Origin: Mycolicibacter heraklionensis | GTDB taxonomy: Bacteria > Actinomycetota > Actinomycetes > Mycobacteriales > Mycobacteriaceae | Length of the DNA stretch: 64,000 nt | NCBI GenBank assembly: GCA_001673575.1 | Contig: LZME01000030.1 | Span: 1-64,000, forward strand | Direction: 5' to 3' | Part shown: positions 16,612-25,393 of the stretch, piece after piece | Numbering within the stretch: the first letter of the stretch is position 1 | How the letters are laid out: the number at the start of each line of letters is the position of its first letter | Program-made: the position numbers and the translations under genes | Notes under the pieces: model-generated | Seen by the model: the letters and a program-made list of their open reading frames with translations, nothing else | The model's database searches: none | Told to the model about the DNA's origin: nothing

Positions 16612-19600
16612 ATGATGTCGAACGCGGATGTGGCGATTTCGCCACCTTCCCCACGAACAGTTCTCGTGGTCAGCCCCGGAGACTCCCGGCCGCAATGGCA
16701 GCCCCCGACGGAGTCGTTGACCAGCGGGCTCTCGTGGCTGAAAAGCACCCTCGCAGAAGTGGTTACCGCCCACCGTGGTGAGCGGCTGGTGGAGCAGGAC
16801 CACAAAGACAAGTTCGCCGTCGAGTTCGTCGATGCCACCGATGCGGCCGCTTGTGCCATCGCCTTGCAGCACGCCCCCTCGGCGCCGATCCGTCCGCGGA
16901 TCGCGATGCACGCCGCCCAGGTATCGGTGGCCGAGCCCAGTGCGCACCCGCAGTCACTGGTGAATCGCGCCGCACGCCTGTGCGATCTGGCCCACAGCGG
17001 TCAGACGTTGTTGTCGGAGACCGCCCAGCCCCTGCTGGCTGATCGACTCCCACCAGAGGCTTGGCTGATCGACCTAGGCGTGTTTCGACTGCGCGGCATA
17101 CCGTATCCCGAACGGGTGGCGCAGCTCTGCCATCGTGAACTCCCCACCGACTTTCCGCCGCTTCGTCCCGGAACTGCGGTGCACGAGCCGTACTTTCCGA
17201 CGCCGCTGACGAGTTTCGTCGGACGCCATGCGGAGCTGACTGAGCTGCGTCGGCTGGTCGATGGCAACCGTCTGGTGACGTTGACCGGTTCCGGCGGAGT
17301 CGGCAAGACCCGGCTCGCACTGCAACTGGCCACGGAGTTTGTCGACCGGTTCCGCGACGGCGCATGGTGCGTGGATCTGGCACCGCTCACCGATCCGGAT
17401 CTGCTTCCGGAACGCGTGACACACATGTTGGGCCTGCCGGATCGATCGGATCGCATGCCGGTCGACGCCCTGGTGCGTTTCATCGCCGACCGACAATTGC
17501 TGCTGGTGCTCGACAACTGCGAGCATCTGCTGGACGGGTGCGCGCAGTTGACCACCACGCTGTTGGCCACCGGTGCAGAGCTGACCATCCTGGCGACGAG
17601 TCGCGCACCGATCGGGGTGGCCGGCGAAGTGACCTGGAAAACCCCGTCGCTCTCGCTCGTCGACGAGGCGGTCGAGTTGTTTCGGCAGCGCGCTCGGCTG
17701 GTCCGGCCAGGTTTCACCGACACCGACGGTGACGCCGCTTTGGTGACCGAAATCTGTCGGCGCCTGGACGGGGTGCCGTTGGCCATCGAACTCGCCGCGA
17801 CGCGAGTTCGGGCGATGTCACTGGCCGAGATCGCCGACGGGCTCGACGAGCGCTTCCAACTGTTGACCGGCGGTGCACGCACGGTGGTTCCACGCCAGCA
17901 GACCCTGCGGGCTTCAGAAGACTGGTCGCACGACTTGTTGAGCGAACCCGAGCGCGTGGTGTTTCGCCGTTTGGCGCCATTCCGGGGCGGCTTCGACCTG
18001 GACGCCGCCCACGCGGTCGCCGGGGGTACCGACCTGCCGCGCGGACTGATCATCGACAAACTCACCCAGCTGGTGGACAAATCGCTGGTGATAGCCGACA
18101 GCACCGGGGAGTCAACGCGCTTCCGGATGTTGCAGACCGTGCAGCAGTACGCCTCGGAAAAGCTCGAGAAGGCCGGGGAATCCGATGCAATCCGGGCCCG
18201 CCACCGGGATCACTACACAGACCTGTTCGGCTCCGAGGTGACCGCCGGATACGGCTGGCACATCGCGCAGGCGGAACTGGAGATCGACAACCTCAGGGCC
18301 GCCTTCACCTGGAGCCGCGACCACGGCGAGTTGGAGCTTGCCGCGCGGCTCGCGTCATCGCTTCTCCCACTGTGGATCCACAGCCGGACCTTGGAAGGAC
18401 TGGCATGGTTCAACGCGCTGCTCGCCGTTGGCGCCACGATGGCGCCCGGCGCGCGTGCCCGCACGCTCGCGGACAAAGCGATCTTTGACGCGTTGATCGG
18501 ACACTACGGGCAGGCTCAGCAAGCCGAGGAAGCGGTCGCGATCGCCCGCGACCTCGACGAGCCCGGTCTGCTCGCCTGGGCCCTGGCGGCCTGCGGCTTC
18601 ACCTGTAGCTACAGTCCCGAACTCGCCCTGCCGTACTTCGAGCAGGCCATCGCGCTGTCCCCCGCATTGAACGACGATTGGCGGCTGAGCCAGATATATG
18701 GCGTACAGGCGTATTCGGCGTTCGTGGCCGGGGACCTCGACACGCTGCGGCTCGCCGCAGAACGAGGAGCCGCCCTCGCCGATGCCGTTGGCGACTGGTC
18801 AGTTTCGCGGCTATGCCGCCTTTGCTTGGGAATCGCGCACCTTCATCGTGCCGAGCTCACGATGGCCGTCGAGCAGGCCCGAGCGGTAGCGACGGAAGCC
18901 GAGGCCGCGCACGACCCGTTGTTCAGCGCCCAGAGTCTGACGGTGCTTGCCGAAGCGCTGGGATGCCAGGGCGATACGCGCGGCGCGCGTGCGGCGGCGG
19001 ACGCCTGCGTTGAGGCCGCCGCCGAACTGATCGACTTCCACCGCGCGTTCAGCTTCGGCGCGCTGACCGACACTTTGTTGGCCGCCGGCGATGTGCCCGG
19101 GGCGGCCAGGGCAGCTGATGCAGCGTGTGACGCGTGTGCGCTGCCCCAACTGCTGGCCATCAACGGCAATCCGGTCGCCCGAGTGGCACTGGCACGCGGC
19201 GACTTAGCCGCGGCTCGCCGTTGGGCTGATGAGGCATTGTCCGTGAGTTCGGGTATCCACCGGATACTCCTGCTGGAGATACGTGGCCGAGTGGCCATGG
19301 CCGAAGGTGAGTTTGAACAGGCCGAACGAGACGCGCGGGAGGCGCTGACGATCGCGGCGGACACCGAAGCAATTCTGGCCGCCCCGGATCTGATCGAATC
19401 CCTGGCGACAGTGGCCACTGCCGCAGGGCGATACCACGATGCAGCACGGCTGTTGGGCTCAGCGGCTGGTGCTCGTAGTCGCACCGGCGCCGTCCGCGCC
19501 AAGGTCTACGACGCCAACTACGAGACCACTGTCAAGACACTGCGAGAAGCGATGCAGCAGAACGACTTTGAGCGGCGTTGGGCTCAGGGCTATTCATTGA

Positions 19601-19866
19601 CTACGGCTGAGGCCATCACGTATGCCGCCCGAGGCGACGAAAAGGGCAAAGCCAGATCCAAACGTCCGTCCAGCGGTTGGGATTCGCTGACTGCGGCCGA
19701 ACGCAATGTCGTCCGTCTCATCAGCGCTGGTCTCCGGGACAAAGACATCGCTGCGCAACTGAACGTCTCACCCCGAACGGTGCATTCGCACTTGAACCGG
19801 ATCTACACCAAGCTCAACATCTCGTCGCGCCTGCAACTCGCCCAAGTGGCGGCGCAGCATAGCTGA
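16612..19866 (+). CDS. Large LuxR-family regulator: degenerate cyclase domain, NB-ARC/AAA ATPase, TPR-like region, HTH
   Basis: A 1,084-residue multidomain regulator. Residues about 10-175 resemble a class III adenylate cyclase fold (SLVNRAARLCDLAHSGQTLL, DLGVFRLRGIPYPERV), but the FxDIEGS metal-binding segment is replaced, so catalysis is probably lost. The STAND-type ATPase follows with Walker A GSGGVGKT (226-233) and Walker B LLLVLDNCEHL (about 295-305), then repeats of TPR-like helices (about 520-1000). A LuxR HTH closes the protein (LTAAERNVVRLISAGLRDKDIAAQL, about 1025-1084). M. tuberculosis has relatives such as Rv0386 and Rv2488c, but none in this locus. Ligand and targets are unknown. 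Confidence 0.9.
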   Translation: MMSNADVAISPPSPRTVLVVSPGDSRPQWQPPTESLTSGLSWLKSTLAEVVTAHRGERLVEQDHKDKFAVEFVDATDAAACAIALQHAPSAPIRPRIAMHAAQVSVAEPSAHPQSLVNRAARLCDLAHSGQTLLSETAQPLLADRLPPEAWLIDLGVFRLRGIPYPERVAQLCHRELPTDFPPLRPGTAVHEPYFPTPLTSFVGRHAELTELRRLVDGNRLVTLTGSGGVGKTRLALQLATEFVDRFRDGAWCVDLAPLTDPDLLPERVTHMLGLPDRSDRMPVDALVRFIADRQLLLVLDNCEHLLDGCAQLTTTLLATGAELTILATSRAPIGVAGEVTWKTPSLSLVDEAVELFRQRARLVRPGFTDTDGDAALVTEICRRLDGVPLAIELAATRVRAMSLAEIADGLDERFQLLTGGARTVVPRQQTLRASEDWSHDLLSEPERVVFRRLAPFRGGFDLDAAHAVAGGTDLPRGLIIDKLTQLVDKSLVIADSTGESTRFRMLQTVQQYASEKLEKAGESDAIRARHRDHYTDLFGSEVTAGYGWHIAQAELEIDNLRAAFTWSRDHGELELAARLASSLLPLWIHSRTLEGLAWFNALLAVGATMAPGARARTLADKAIFDALIGHYGQAQQAEEAVAIARDLDEPGLLAWALAACGFTCSYSPELALPYFEQAIALSPALNDDWRLSQIYGVQAYSAFVAGDLDTLRLAAERGAALADAVGDWSVSRLCRLCLGIAHLHRAELTMAVEQARAVATEAEAAHDPLFSAQSLTVLAEALGCQGDTRGARAAADACVEAAAELIDFHRAFSFGALTDTLLAAGDVPGAARAADAACDACALPQLLAINGNPVARVALARGDLAAARRWADEALSVSSGIHRILLLEIRGRVAMAEGEFEQAERDAREALTIAADTEAILAAPDLIESLATVATAAGRYHDAARLLGSAAGARSRTGAVRAKVYDANYETTVKTLREAMQQNDFERRWAQGYSLTTAEAITYAARGDEKGKARSKRPSSGWDSLTAAERNVVRLISAGLRDKDIAAQLNVSPRTVHSHLNRIYTKLNISSRLQLAQVAAQHS

Positions 19867-19875
19867 CCCGGCGGA

Positions 19876-20841
19876 TCAGGCGATCCGGGACTCGGGCTCC
19901 ACGTACGCCCACTTCTTCCAGTGCCGGTATTCCTCGGCGTCGAGCTCCCGGCCGAACAGGGTGCTGACGGCGACGTCGTGCTCCAGGTAGAGCTCCTCGT
20001 TGCGTCGCCATGCCTGCAGGTAGCGGTAGAACGGCAACCACGGGTGCAGATGGTGGACCAGGTGGTAGTTCTGGGACAGGCTCAGCGGGGCCATCAGCCA
20101 TTCCATCCCGACCCGTAGCCGGCTGGCGCGATAGCGGTCCTCACGCTGCGTGGCCTCAAGTCCGTGGTGCGGCAGCCAGTCGAACGACCATCCGATGATG
20201 AAAATGCCGATGCGCTGCGGGATCAACACAACCACCGCGAGCAGCCAGAAGTGGTTGGTGACGATCGCACCACCGACGATCGCGGCCGTCAGAAAAAACA
20301 TCAGTGCCGTTTCCGCGACCTCGGCCAGTGGACGCCGCCAGGAATGCTGGATCCGGCTCCACAGTCTGCGGGTGTACCACGACGCGTAGAAGACATCCAT
20401 CAGCGCCCAGCGGAACGGAAGTTGCCAGGCCGGCGCGTGGGTCGCGAACATATCCGGGTCGCGGTCGGGATCGTTGGTGTGACGGTGATGCTCGCCGTGT
20501 ACATAGCCGAAAGACGGCAACGAGAACGGCAGCACCACGAACAGCCAGGCCAACCGACCGACCACCGCATTAACCCAACGCACCGAGCAGAATGAGCGGT
20601 GCAGGGCTTCGTGCGCCACCGAGAACATCACGTAGCTGACTGCGGTGCTCAGCGGAATGGCAGCCCAGGCCGGAAGCGATCCGCGAGCGGTGCCGATGAC
20701 CACCAGCACGAACACCACCAAAGCGCCCACCCCGAGACCGAAAGTGGGCCACGCGAAGGTCGGTACGCCCTCACCGGGGTGCGGATGGCGTCGGCGCCGG
20801 GCTGCCGCTGGCGGGCTTTCCGCCGCTTCGAGCACCGACAC
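19876..20841 (-). CDS. Membrane fatty acid desaturase/hydroxylase-type di-iron protein
   Basis: A 321-residue protein with the three histidine boxes of the membrane FA desaturase/hydroxylase superfamily: HEALHRS, HGEHHRHTN and HLVHHLHP. Hydrophobic segments lie between them (for example FGLGVGALVVFVLVVIGTA and ALMFFLTAAIVGGAIV). It could desaturate or hydroxylate a lipid, carotenoid or sterol-like substrate at the membrane; the family does not say which. GTG 20841, with GGAGG four bases upstream, is the most likely start; a longer frame adds 32 residues without a clear site. It converges on the LuxR-type regulator with a nine-base gap. It is not part of the M. tuberculosis locus. Confidence 0.82.
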   Translation of the reverse strand: MSVLEAAESPPAAARRRRHPHPGEGVPTFAWPTFGLGVGALVVFVLVVIGTARGSLPAWAAIPLSTAVSYVMFSVAHEALHRSFCSVRWVNAVVGRLAWLFVVLPFSLPSFGYVHGEHHRHTNDPDRDPDMFATHAPAWQLPFRWALMDVFYASWYTRRLWSRIQHSWRRPLAEVAETALMFFLTAAIVGGAIVTNHFWLLAVVVLIPQRIGIFIIGWSFDWLPHHGLEATQREDRYRASRLRVGMEWLMAPLSLSQNYHLVHHLHPWLPFYRYLQAWRRNEELYLEHDVAVSTLFGRELDAEEYRHWKKWAYVEPESRIA

Positions 20842-21242
20842 AGAACCTCCAGCCTTAGCGGCACATAAAAAAGTAACGGACGCGTAAAACGAGAACGAGT
20901 ACAGACTACGTTGCTTTCCGCGGGGGTTGGGGAGCAAAGCATCGATGTCCGGCTAAGTAACTATCACAATATTGACGCCCACAGATAACGCCGCAGGTCC
21001 GCGCTTCGGGACTTTATTCCCCTTGCCGCAGGGCCCCGCTCGAAGGTGACCAAGATCGCACTACGCCCGGTAGCCGGCGTTCGCGACGGGCCAGCGAATC
21101 GGTCTTAACGTCGCTCTATGTCCGCACCAGCGGGCGCTAGGTTCTTGCGCGACAAGACCGCATGCCAAGCTCAGGCACGTCCGGATCCTGCAGCGGGCCA
21201 CCGACACCGTCGCCCGGCGGAACGGCGCTATGCCGCCGGGGC
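20842..21242. other. 401-nt intergenic region without a supported gene
   Basis: The desaturase promoter should lie near 20850-20950, where AT content rises (TAAAAAAG and ATAGTTACTTAG-like stretches read on either strand). The rest (about 20990-21240) is GC-rich with short open frames lacking domains or ribosome sites. I see no tRNA or clear terminator. Confidence 0.5.
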
Positions 21243-22148
21243 TTAAGCCCCGTACACCGGCACCGGCGGCCGCTCCTGGGCCAGCAGATCGGCGACGACC
21301 GGCCCCAGCTCGGCGGGATCCCAACGGGAGCCCTTGTCTGCCTGCGGGCCGTGTGCCCAGCCCTCGGCGATCCGGATCTTGCCGCCTTCGACCTCGAAGA
21401 CCTTGCCGGTCACATCACGCGACTCGACACTGCCCAGCCAGACCACCAGCGGGCTGACGTTCTCCGGGGCCATGGTGTCGAACGCTGCGTCCTGGGTGGC
21501 CATCATGTCGGCGAAGACTGTCTCGGTCATGCGGGTGCGGGCCGACGGCGCAATGGCGTTGGCGGTGACGCCGTAGCGGCCCATCTCAGCGGCGGCGACC
21601 AGGGTCAGCGCGGCAATGCCTGCCTTGGAGGCGCTGTAGGTGGCCTGCCCGACGCTGCCCTGCAGGCCGGCGCCCGAGCTGGTGTTGATGATCCGGGCGT
21701 CGACCGTTTCGCCGGCCTTGGACTTGGCCCGCCAGTACGCGGCGGCGTGCTTCATGGTGGCGAAGTGGCCCTTGAGATGCACCGCGGTGACGGCGTCGAA
21801 TTCCTCTTCGGTGGCGTTGGCGAACATCCGGTCGCGGACGATGCCGGCATTGTTCACCAGCACGTCGAGCGTGCCGTAGGTGTCGACAGCCTGCTTGATC
21901 AGAGCCTCGGCCTGGCCCCAGTCGGCGACGTTCGAACCGTTGGCGACGGCTTCGCCGCCGGCTGCGGCTATCTCGTCGACCACGCTCTGGGCAGCACTGC
22001 CTCCACCGGCCGGCGAACCGTCCAGGCCGACACCGATGTCGTTGACCACGACCCGGGCGCCCTCAGCGGCAAACGCCAGCGCGTGCGCCCGCCCGATTCC
22101 GCCGCCCGCTCCGGTGACGATGACTACGCGGCCGTCAAGAAGTCCCAT
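21243..22148 (-). CDS. Short-chain dehydrogenase/reductase, Rv3548c type
   Basis: A 301-residue SDR with cofactor motif TGAGGGIGRAHALAFAAEGA (about 11-30), NNAG, and catalytic Ser/Tyr/Lys in NTSSGAGLQGSVGQATYSASKAGI. The long insert GVGLDGSPAGGGSAAQSVVDEIAAAG and the C-terminal extension resemble the SDR domain of peroxisomal multifunctional enzyme type 2, so it probably oxidises a 3-hydroxyacyl-CoA. It sits in the KstR2-regulated block in the order Rv3548c-Rv3549c, upstream of which is a KstR2 site. Start ATG 22148; a longer upstream frame overlaps the neighbouring SDR antisense and is rejected. The precise C/D-ring step is not assigned here. Confidence 0.88.
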   Translation of the reverse strand: MGLLDGRVVIVTGAGGGIGRAHALAFAAEGARVVVNDIGVGLDGSPAGGGSAAQSVVDEIAAAGGEAVANGSNVADWGQAEALIKQAVDTYGTLDVLVNNAGIVRDRMFANATEEEFDAVTAVHLKGHFATMKHAAAYWRAKSKAGETVDARIINTSSGAGLQGSVGQATYSASKAGIAALTLVAAAEMGRYGVTANAIAPSARTRMTETVFADMMATQDAAFDTMAPENVSPLVVWLGSVESRDVTGKVFEVEGGKIRIAEGWAHGPQADKGSRWDPAELGPVVADLLAQERPPVPVYGA

Positions 22149-22177
22149 CAGTGCTGTCTCCTTTTTTTGGGGTCGAC

Positions 22178-22942
22178 TTACTTGTTCGCGCTGGATGCGT
22201 CGAGGTAGGCGGGGTTCTCGCCGCCACCGTGCACGGTCAGGCTGGCGCCAGTGACATACGACGCCAGATCGGAACTCAAAAATGCGGCTGTCCAACCGAT
22301 TTCGGAGGGCTTGGCCAACCGGCCCAACGGCACGGTGGCGCCGACGGCGGCCACCGATTCGGCGTCGCCGTAGAACAGCTCGGACTGCTCGGTCTCGACC
22401 ATGCCGACGACGATCGAGTTGATCCGCACCTTCGGCGCCCATTCGACGGCCAACGATGTGGTCAGGCTGTCCACCCCGGCCTTGGCCGCGCCGTAGGCCG
22501 CGGTGCCCGGTGACGGCCGACGACCGCTGACACTGGTGATGTTGACGATCGAACCCCCGCCGTCCTGGGTCTGCATGACCGCGTTGGCGTGCGTGGACAC
22601 CAGCAGGGCACTGAGCAGATTCAGTTCGATGATCTTGCGACTGAAGTTGGCCGACGCATCGGCGGCAAGTGCGAACGGGGACCCGCCGGCGTTGTTGACC
22701 ACGATGTCGATCCGGCCGTGGGTGGCCACGATCGCCTCGATCAGGCCCTTCACCGCGTCGTCGTCGCGGACGTCGCAGGAATGGAACTCATACGGCGAGC
22801 CGTCCACCGGGCGCCGGGCGCAGGTCACCACCGTCGCGCCCTGATCGGCGAAGACGGCGCTGATGCCCGCGCCGACACCGCGCACTCCGCCGGTCACCAG
22901 GACCACCTTGCCGGTCAATCCGAGGTTGATCGCATCACCCAC
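22178..22942 (-). CDS. Short-chain dehydrogenase/reductase, Rv3549c type
   Basis: A 254-residue classical SDR: TGGVRGVGAGISAVFADQG near the start, NNAGGSPF, and catalytic ITSVSGRRPSPGTAAYGAAKAG. The C-terminus is complete. It is the first gene of the leftward pair Rv3549c-Rv3548c, 29 nt before the second, and starts 16 nt from a KstR2-type operator shared with echA20. It should act in the degradation of ring C/D propionates (HIP pathway); the substrate is not established from sequence. Confidence 0.88.
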   Translation of the reverse strand: MGDAINLGLTGKVVLVTGGVRGVGAGISAVFADQGATVVTCARRPVDGSPYEFHSCDVRDDDAVKGLIEAIVATHGRIDIVVNNAGGSPFALAADASANFSRKIIELNLLSALLVSTHANAVMQTQDGGGSIVNITSVSGRRPSPGTAAYGAAKAGVDSLTTSLAVEWAPKVRINSIVVGMVETEQSELFYGDAESVAAVGATVPLGRLAKPSEIGWTAAFLSSDLASYVTGASLTVHGGGENPAYLDASSANK

Positions 22943-22957
22943 TGTGCTAGCGTACCA

Positions 22958-22971
22958 AGCAAGTGCTTGCT
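22958..22971. promoter_or_regulatory. KstR2 operator between the SDR pair and echA20
   Basis: AGCAAGTGCTTGCT fits the KstR2 palindrome ANCAAGNNCTTGNT perfectly and is itself a perfect 14-bp palindrome except at the centre pair. It lies in the 68-nt divergent gap and can control both directions. KstR2 is released by HIP-CoA. A second such site is at 33741. Confidence 0.85.
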
Positions 22972-23010
22972 TAGGTATCTAAGGCCCCAACACGACAGGG
23001 AAGTCCGCCC

Positions 23011-23769
23011 ATGCCGATCACATCCAAAACCGTCGAACCGGGGATCGTCGCGGTCACCGTCGACTACCCGCCGGTCAACGCCCTGCCGTCGCGGGCCTGG
23101 TTCGAACTCGGCGAGGTCATCACCGCCGCCGGCAACGACATGTCCACCCACGCGGTGATCCTTCGCGCCGAGGGCCGCGGCTTCAACGCCGGTGTGGACA
23201 TCAAGGAAATGCAGAACACCGAGGGCTTCACCGCCCTGATCGACGCCAACCGCGGTTGCTTCGCGGCATTCAAGGCCGTCTACGAGTGCGCGGTGCCGGT
23301 GATCGCCGCAGTCAACGGCTTCTGCGTCGGCGGCGGCATCGGCCTGGTCGGCAACGCCGACGTGATCGTGGCCTCCGACGACGCCAAGTTCGGCCTGCCC
23401 GAGGTGGAGCGCGGCGCCCTCGGCGCGGCCACCCACCTCTCCCGGTTGGTGCCGCAGCACATGATGCGCCGGCTGTTCTACACCGCGGCCACCGTCAACG
23501 CCGCCACCCTGCACCAGTACGGATCGGTGCATGAGGTGGTGCCGCGCGCCGAGCTCGACGAGGCCGCGCTGCGGGTGGCCCGCGACATCGCGTCGAAGGA
23601 CACCCGGGTGATCCGGGCGGCCAAGGAAGCCCTCAACCTCATCGACGTGCAGAAGGTCAACTCCAGCTACCGCATGGAGCAGGGCTTCACCTTTGAACTC
23701 AACCTCTCCGGTGTCGCCGACGAGCACCGCGACGAGTTCGCCGGGACCGAGAAGGGCGCCAAGAAATGA
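23011..23769 (+). CDS. echA20: Ring-D hydrolase EchA20 (crotonase family)
   Basis: A 252-residue crotonase-fold protein. The oxyanion-hole segments are EGRGFNAGVDIKEMQ (about 51-65) and NGFCVGGGIGLVGNADVIVAS (about 101-121), followed by GLPEVERGALGAATHLSRLV. EchA20 hydrolyses ring D of the bicyclic CoA thioester in HIP degradation. The start ATG 23011 follows GGGAAG. The stop overlaps the ipdA start by four bases (ATGA), the first of three such overlaps in this operon. It corresponds to Rv3550. Confidence 0.93.
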   Translation: MPITSKTVEPGIVAVTVDYPPVNALPSRAWFELGEVITAAGNDMSTHAVILRAEGRGFNAGVDIKEMQNTEGFTALIDANRGCFAAFKAVYECAVPVIAAVNGFCVGGGIGLVGNADVIVASDDAKFGLPEVERGALGAATHLSRLVPQHMMRRLFYTAATVNAATLHQYGSVHEVVPRAELDEAALRVARDIASKDTRVIRAAKEALNLIDVQKVNSSYRMEQGFTFELNLSGVADEHRDEFAGTEKGAKK

Positions 23770-24644
23770 GCAAAGTAACGACTCTCGACGACGCCGTCGC
23801 CGAACTGCGCGACGGTATGACGATCGGTATCGGCGGCTGGGGCTCTCGCCGCAAGCCGATGGCGTTTGTCCGCGCCATCCTGCGTACCGACATCAAGGAT
23901 CTGACCGTCGTGAGTTACGGCGGACCGGATCTGGGCCTGCTGTGTTCGGCGGGCAAGGTGCGCCGCGCCTACTACGGATTCGTCTCCCTGGACTCTCCCC
24001 CGTTCTACGACCCGTGGTTCTCCAAGGCCCGCACCAGCGGGGCCATCGAGGCCCGCGAGATGGACGAGGGCATGCTGCGCTGCGGACTGCAGGCCGCCGC
24101 CCAGCGGCTGCCGTTCCTGCCGATCCGTGCCGGGCTGGGCAGCTCGGTGATCGACTTCTGGGAGGGTGAACTCAAGACCGTGGTGTCGCCGTATCCCGTT
24201 GAGGGCGGCCACGAGACCCTGGTCGCGATGCCGGCGCTGAACCTGGACGCCGCGTTCGTGCACATGAACATCGGCGATGAGCGCGGCAACGCCGCCTACA
24301 CCGGGCTCGACCCGTACTTCGACGACCTGTTCCTGATGTCGGCGCAGCGCCGGTTCCTGTCGGTGGAGAAGATCGTGCCCACCGAAGAGCTGATCGCCAG
24401 CACGTCGCCGCAGACCCAGGTGATCAACCGAATGATGGTGGACAAGGTGGTGGAGGCCCCGAATGGAGCCCACTTCACCATCGGGGCAGCCGATTACGGC
24501 CGCGACGAGAAGTTCCAGCGGCACTACGCCGAAGCCGCCAAGTCCGACGAGACCTGGGCGGAATTCAAGGCCACCTACCTGTCCGGTAGCGAAGACGACT
24601 ACCAGGCGGCGGTTAAGGCATTCGGAGCGGAGGCACAAGCATGA
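23766..24644 (+). CDS. ipdA: IpdA, ring-C hydrolase alpha subunit (CoA-transferase family)
   Basis: A 292-residue protein of the CoA-transferase family I alpha subunit fold (MTIGIGGWGSRRKPMAFVRAIL near the start). Despite the fold, IpdAB hydrolyses the last steroid ring (COCHEA-CoA) without CoA transfer. Start and stop both overlap neighbours by four bases, coupling it to echA20 and ipdB so that subunits are made in balance. It corresponds to Rv3551. Confidence 0.94.
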   Translation: MSKVTTLDDAVAELRDGMTIGIGGWGSRRKPMAFVRAILRTDIKDLTVVSYGGPDLGLLCSAGKVRRAYYGFVSLDSPPFYDPWFSKARTSGAIEAREMDEGMLRCGLQAAAQRLPFLPIRAGLGSSVIDFWEGELKTVVSPYPVEGGHETLVAMPALNLDAAFVHMNIGDERGNAAYTGLDPYFDDLFLMSAQRRFLSVEKIVPTEELIASTSPQTQVINRMMVDKVVEAPNGAHFTIGAADYGRDEKFQRHYAEAAKSDETWAEFKATYLSGSEDDYQAAVKAFGAEAQA

Positions 24645-25393
24645 CCGACTCACCCACTCGCGCCGAGATCTGCGCGGTCGCCTGTGCCGAACTGTTCCGC
24701 GACGCCGGCGAGATCATGGCCTCACCCATGGCTACGGTGCCCTCGGTCGGCGCCCGGCTGGCCCGCCTGACCTTCTCCCCCGACCTGGTGCTCACCGACG
24801 GGGAGGCCCGCATCCTGGCCGACACCCCGGCGATCGGCAAGGTCGGGCCGCTGGAAGGCTGGATGCCGTTCAACCGGGTCTTCGAGACCCTGTCGTGGGG
24901 CCGGCGCCATGTGATCATGGGCGCCAACCAGATCGACCGCTACGGCAACCAGAACCTGTCGGCGTTCGGTCCGCTGCAGCAGCCCACCCGGCAGATGTTC
25001 GGGGTCCGCGGCGCACCCGGCAACACCATCAACCACACCACCAGCTACTGGGTGGGCGCGCACTCGTCGCGGGTGTTCTGCGAGGCCGTCGACATCGTCT
25101 CGGGCATCGGCTACGACAAGGTCGACCCGGCCAACCCGGCGTTCCGGTTCTTCAACCTGGGCGGCGTGGTGACCAACCTCGGGGTGTTCGACTTCGGCGG
25201 CCCTTCGCATCAGATGCGCGCCGTCTCGCTGCACCCCGGCGTCACCGCCGACGAGGTCGCCGAGAACACCTCCTTCGAGGTGCACGGCCTGGCCGACGCC
25301 GCGACGACCCGGTTGCCCGAAGTCGAGGAACTGCGGCTGATCCGCGAGGTCATCGACCCGAAATCGCTGCGGGACAAAGAAGTCCGGGCATGA
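24641..25393 (+). CDS. ipdB: IpdB, ring-C hydrolase beta subunit (CoA-transferase family)
   Basis: A 250-residue beta subunit of the same CoA-transferase-type fold, with ASPMATVPSVGARLARLTFSPD near the start and GGVVTNLGVFDFGGPSHQM late in the protein. It forms a heteromer with IpdA that opens ring C during HIP catabolism. ATGA overlaps link it to ipdA upstream and ipdC downstream. It corresponds to Rv3552. Confidence 0.94.
   Translation: MTDSPTRAEICAVACAELFRDAGEIMASPMATVPSVGARLARLTFSPDLVLTDGEARILADTPAIGKVGPLEGWMPFNRVFETLSWGRRHVIMGANQIDRYGNQNLSAFGPLQQPTRQMFGVRGAPGNTINHTTSYWVGAHSSRVFCEAVDIVSGIGYDKVDPANPAFRFFNLGGVVTNLGVFDFGGPSHQMRAVSLHPGVTADEVAENTSFEVHGLADAATTRLPEVEELRLIREVIDPKSLRDKEVRA

Noticed and set aside
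20842..21242. Possible tRNA or small RNA
   Set aside because: No cloverleaf or clear hairpin plus T-run could be made out by eye.
23909..23920. Extra copy of the unit-B hairpin in ipdA (GTCGTGAG)
   Set aside because: A single 8-base match inside conserved coding sequence with no matching second arm.
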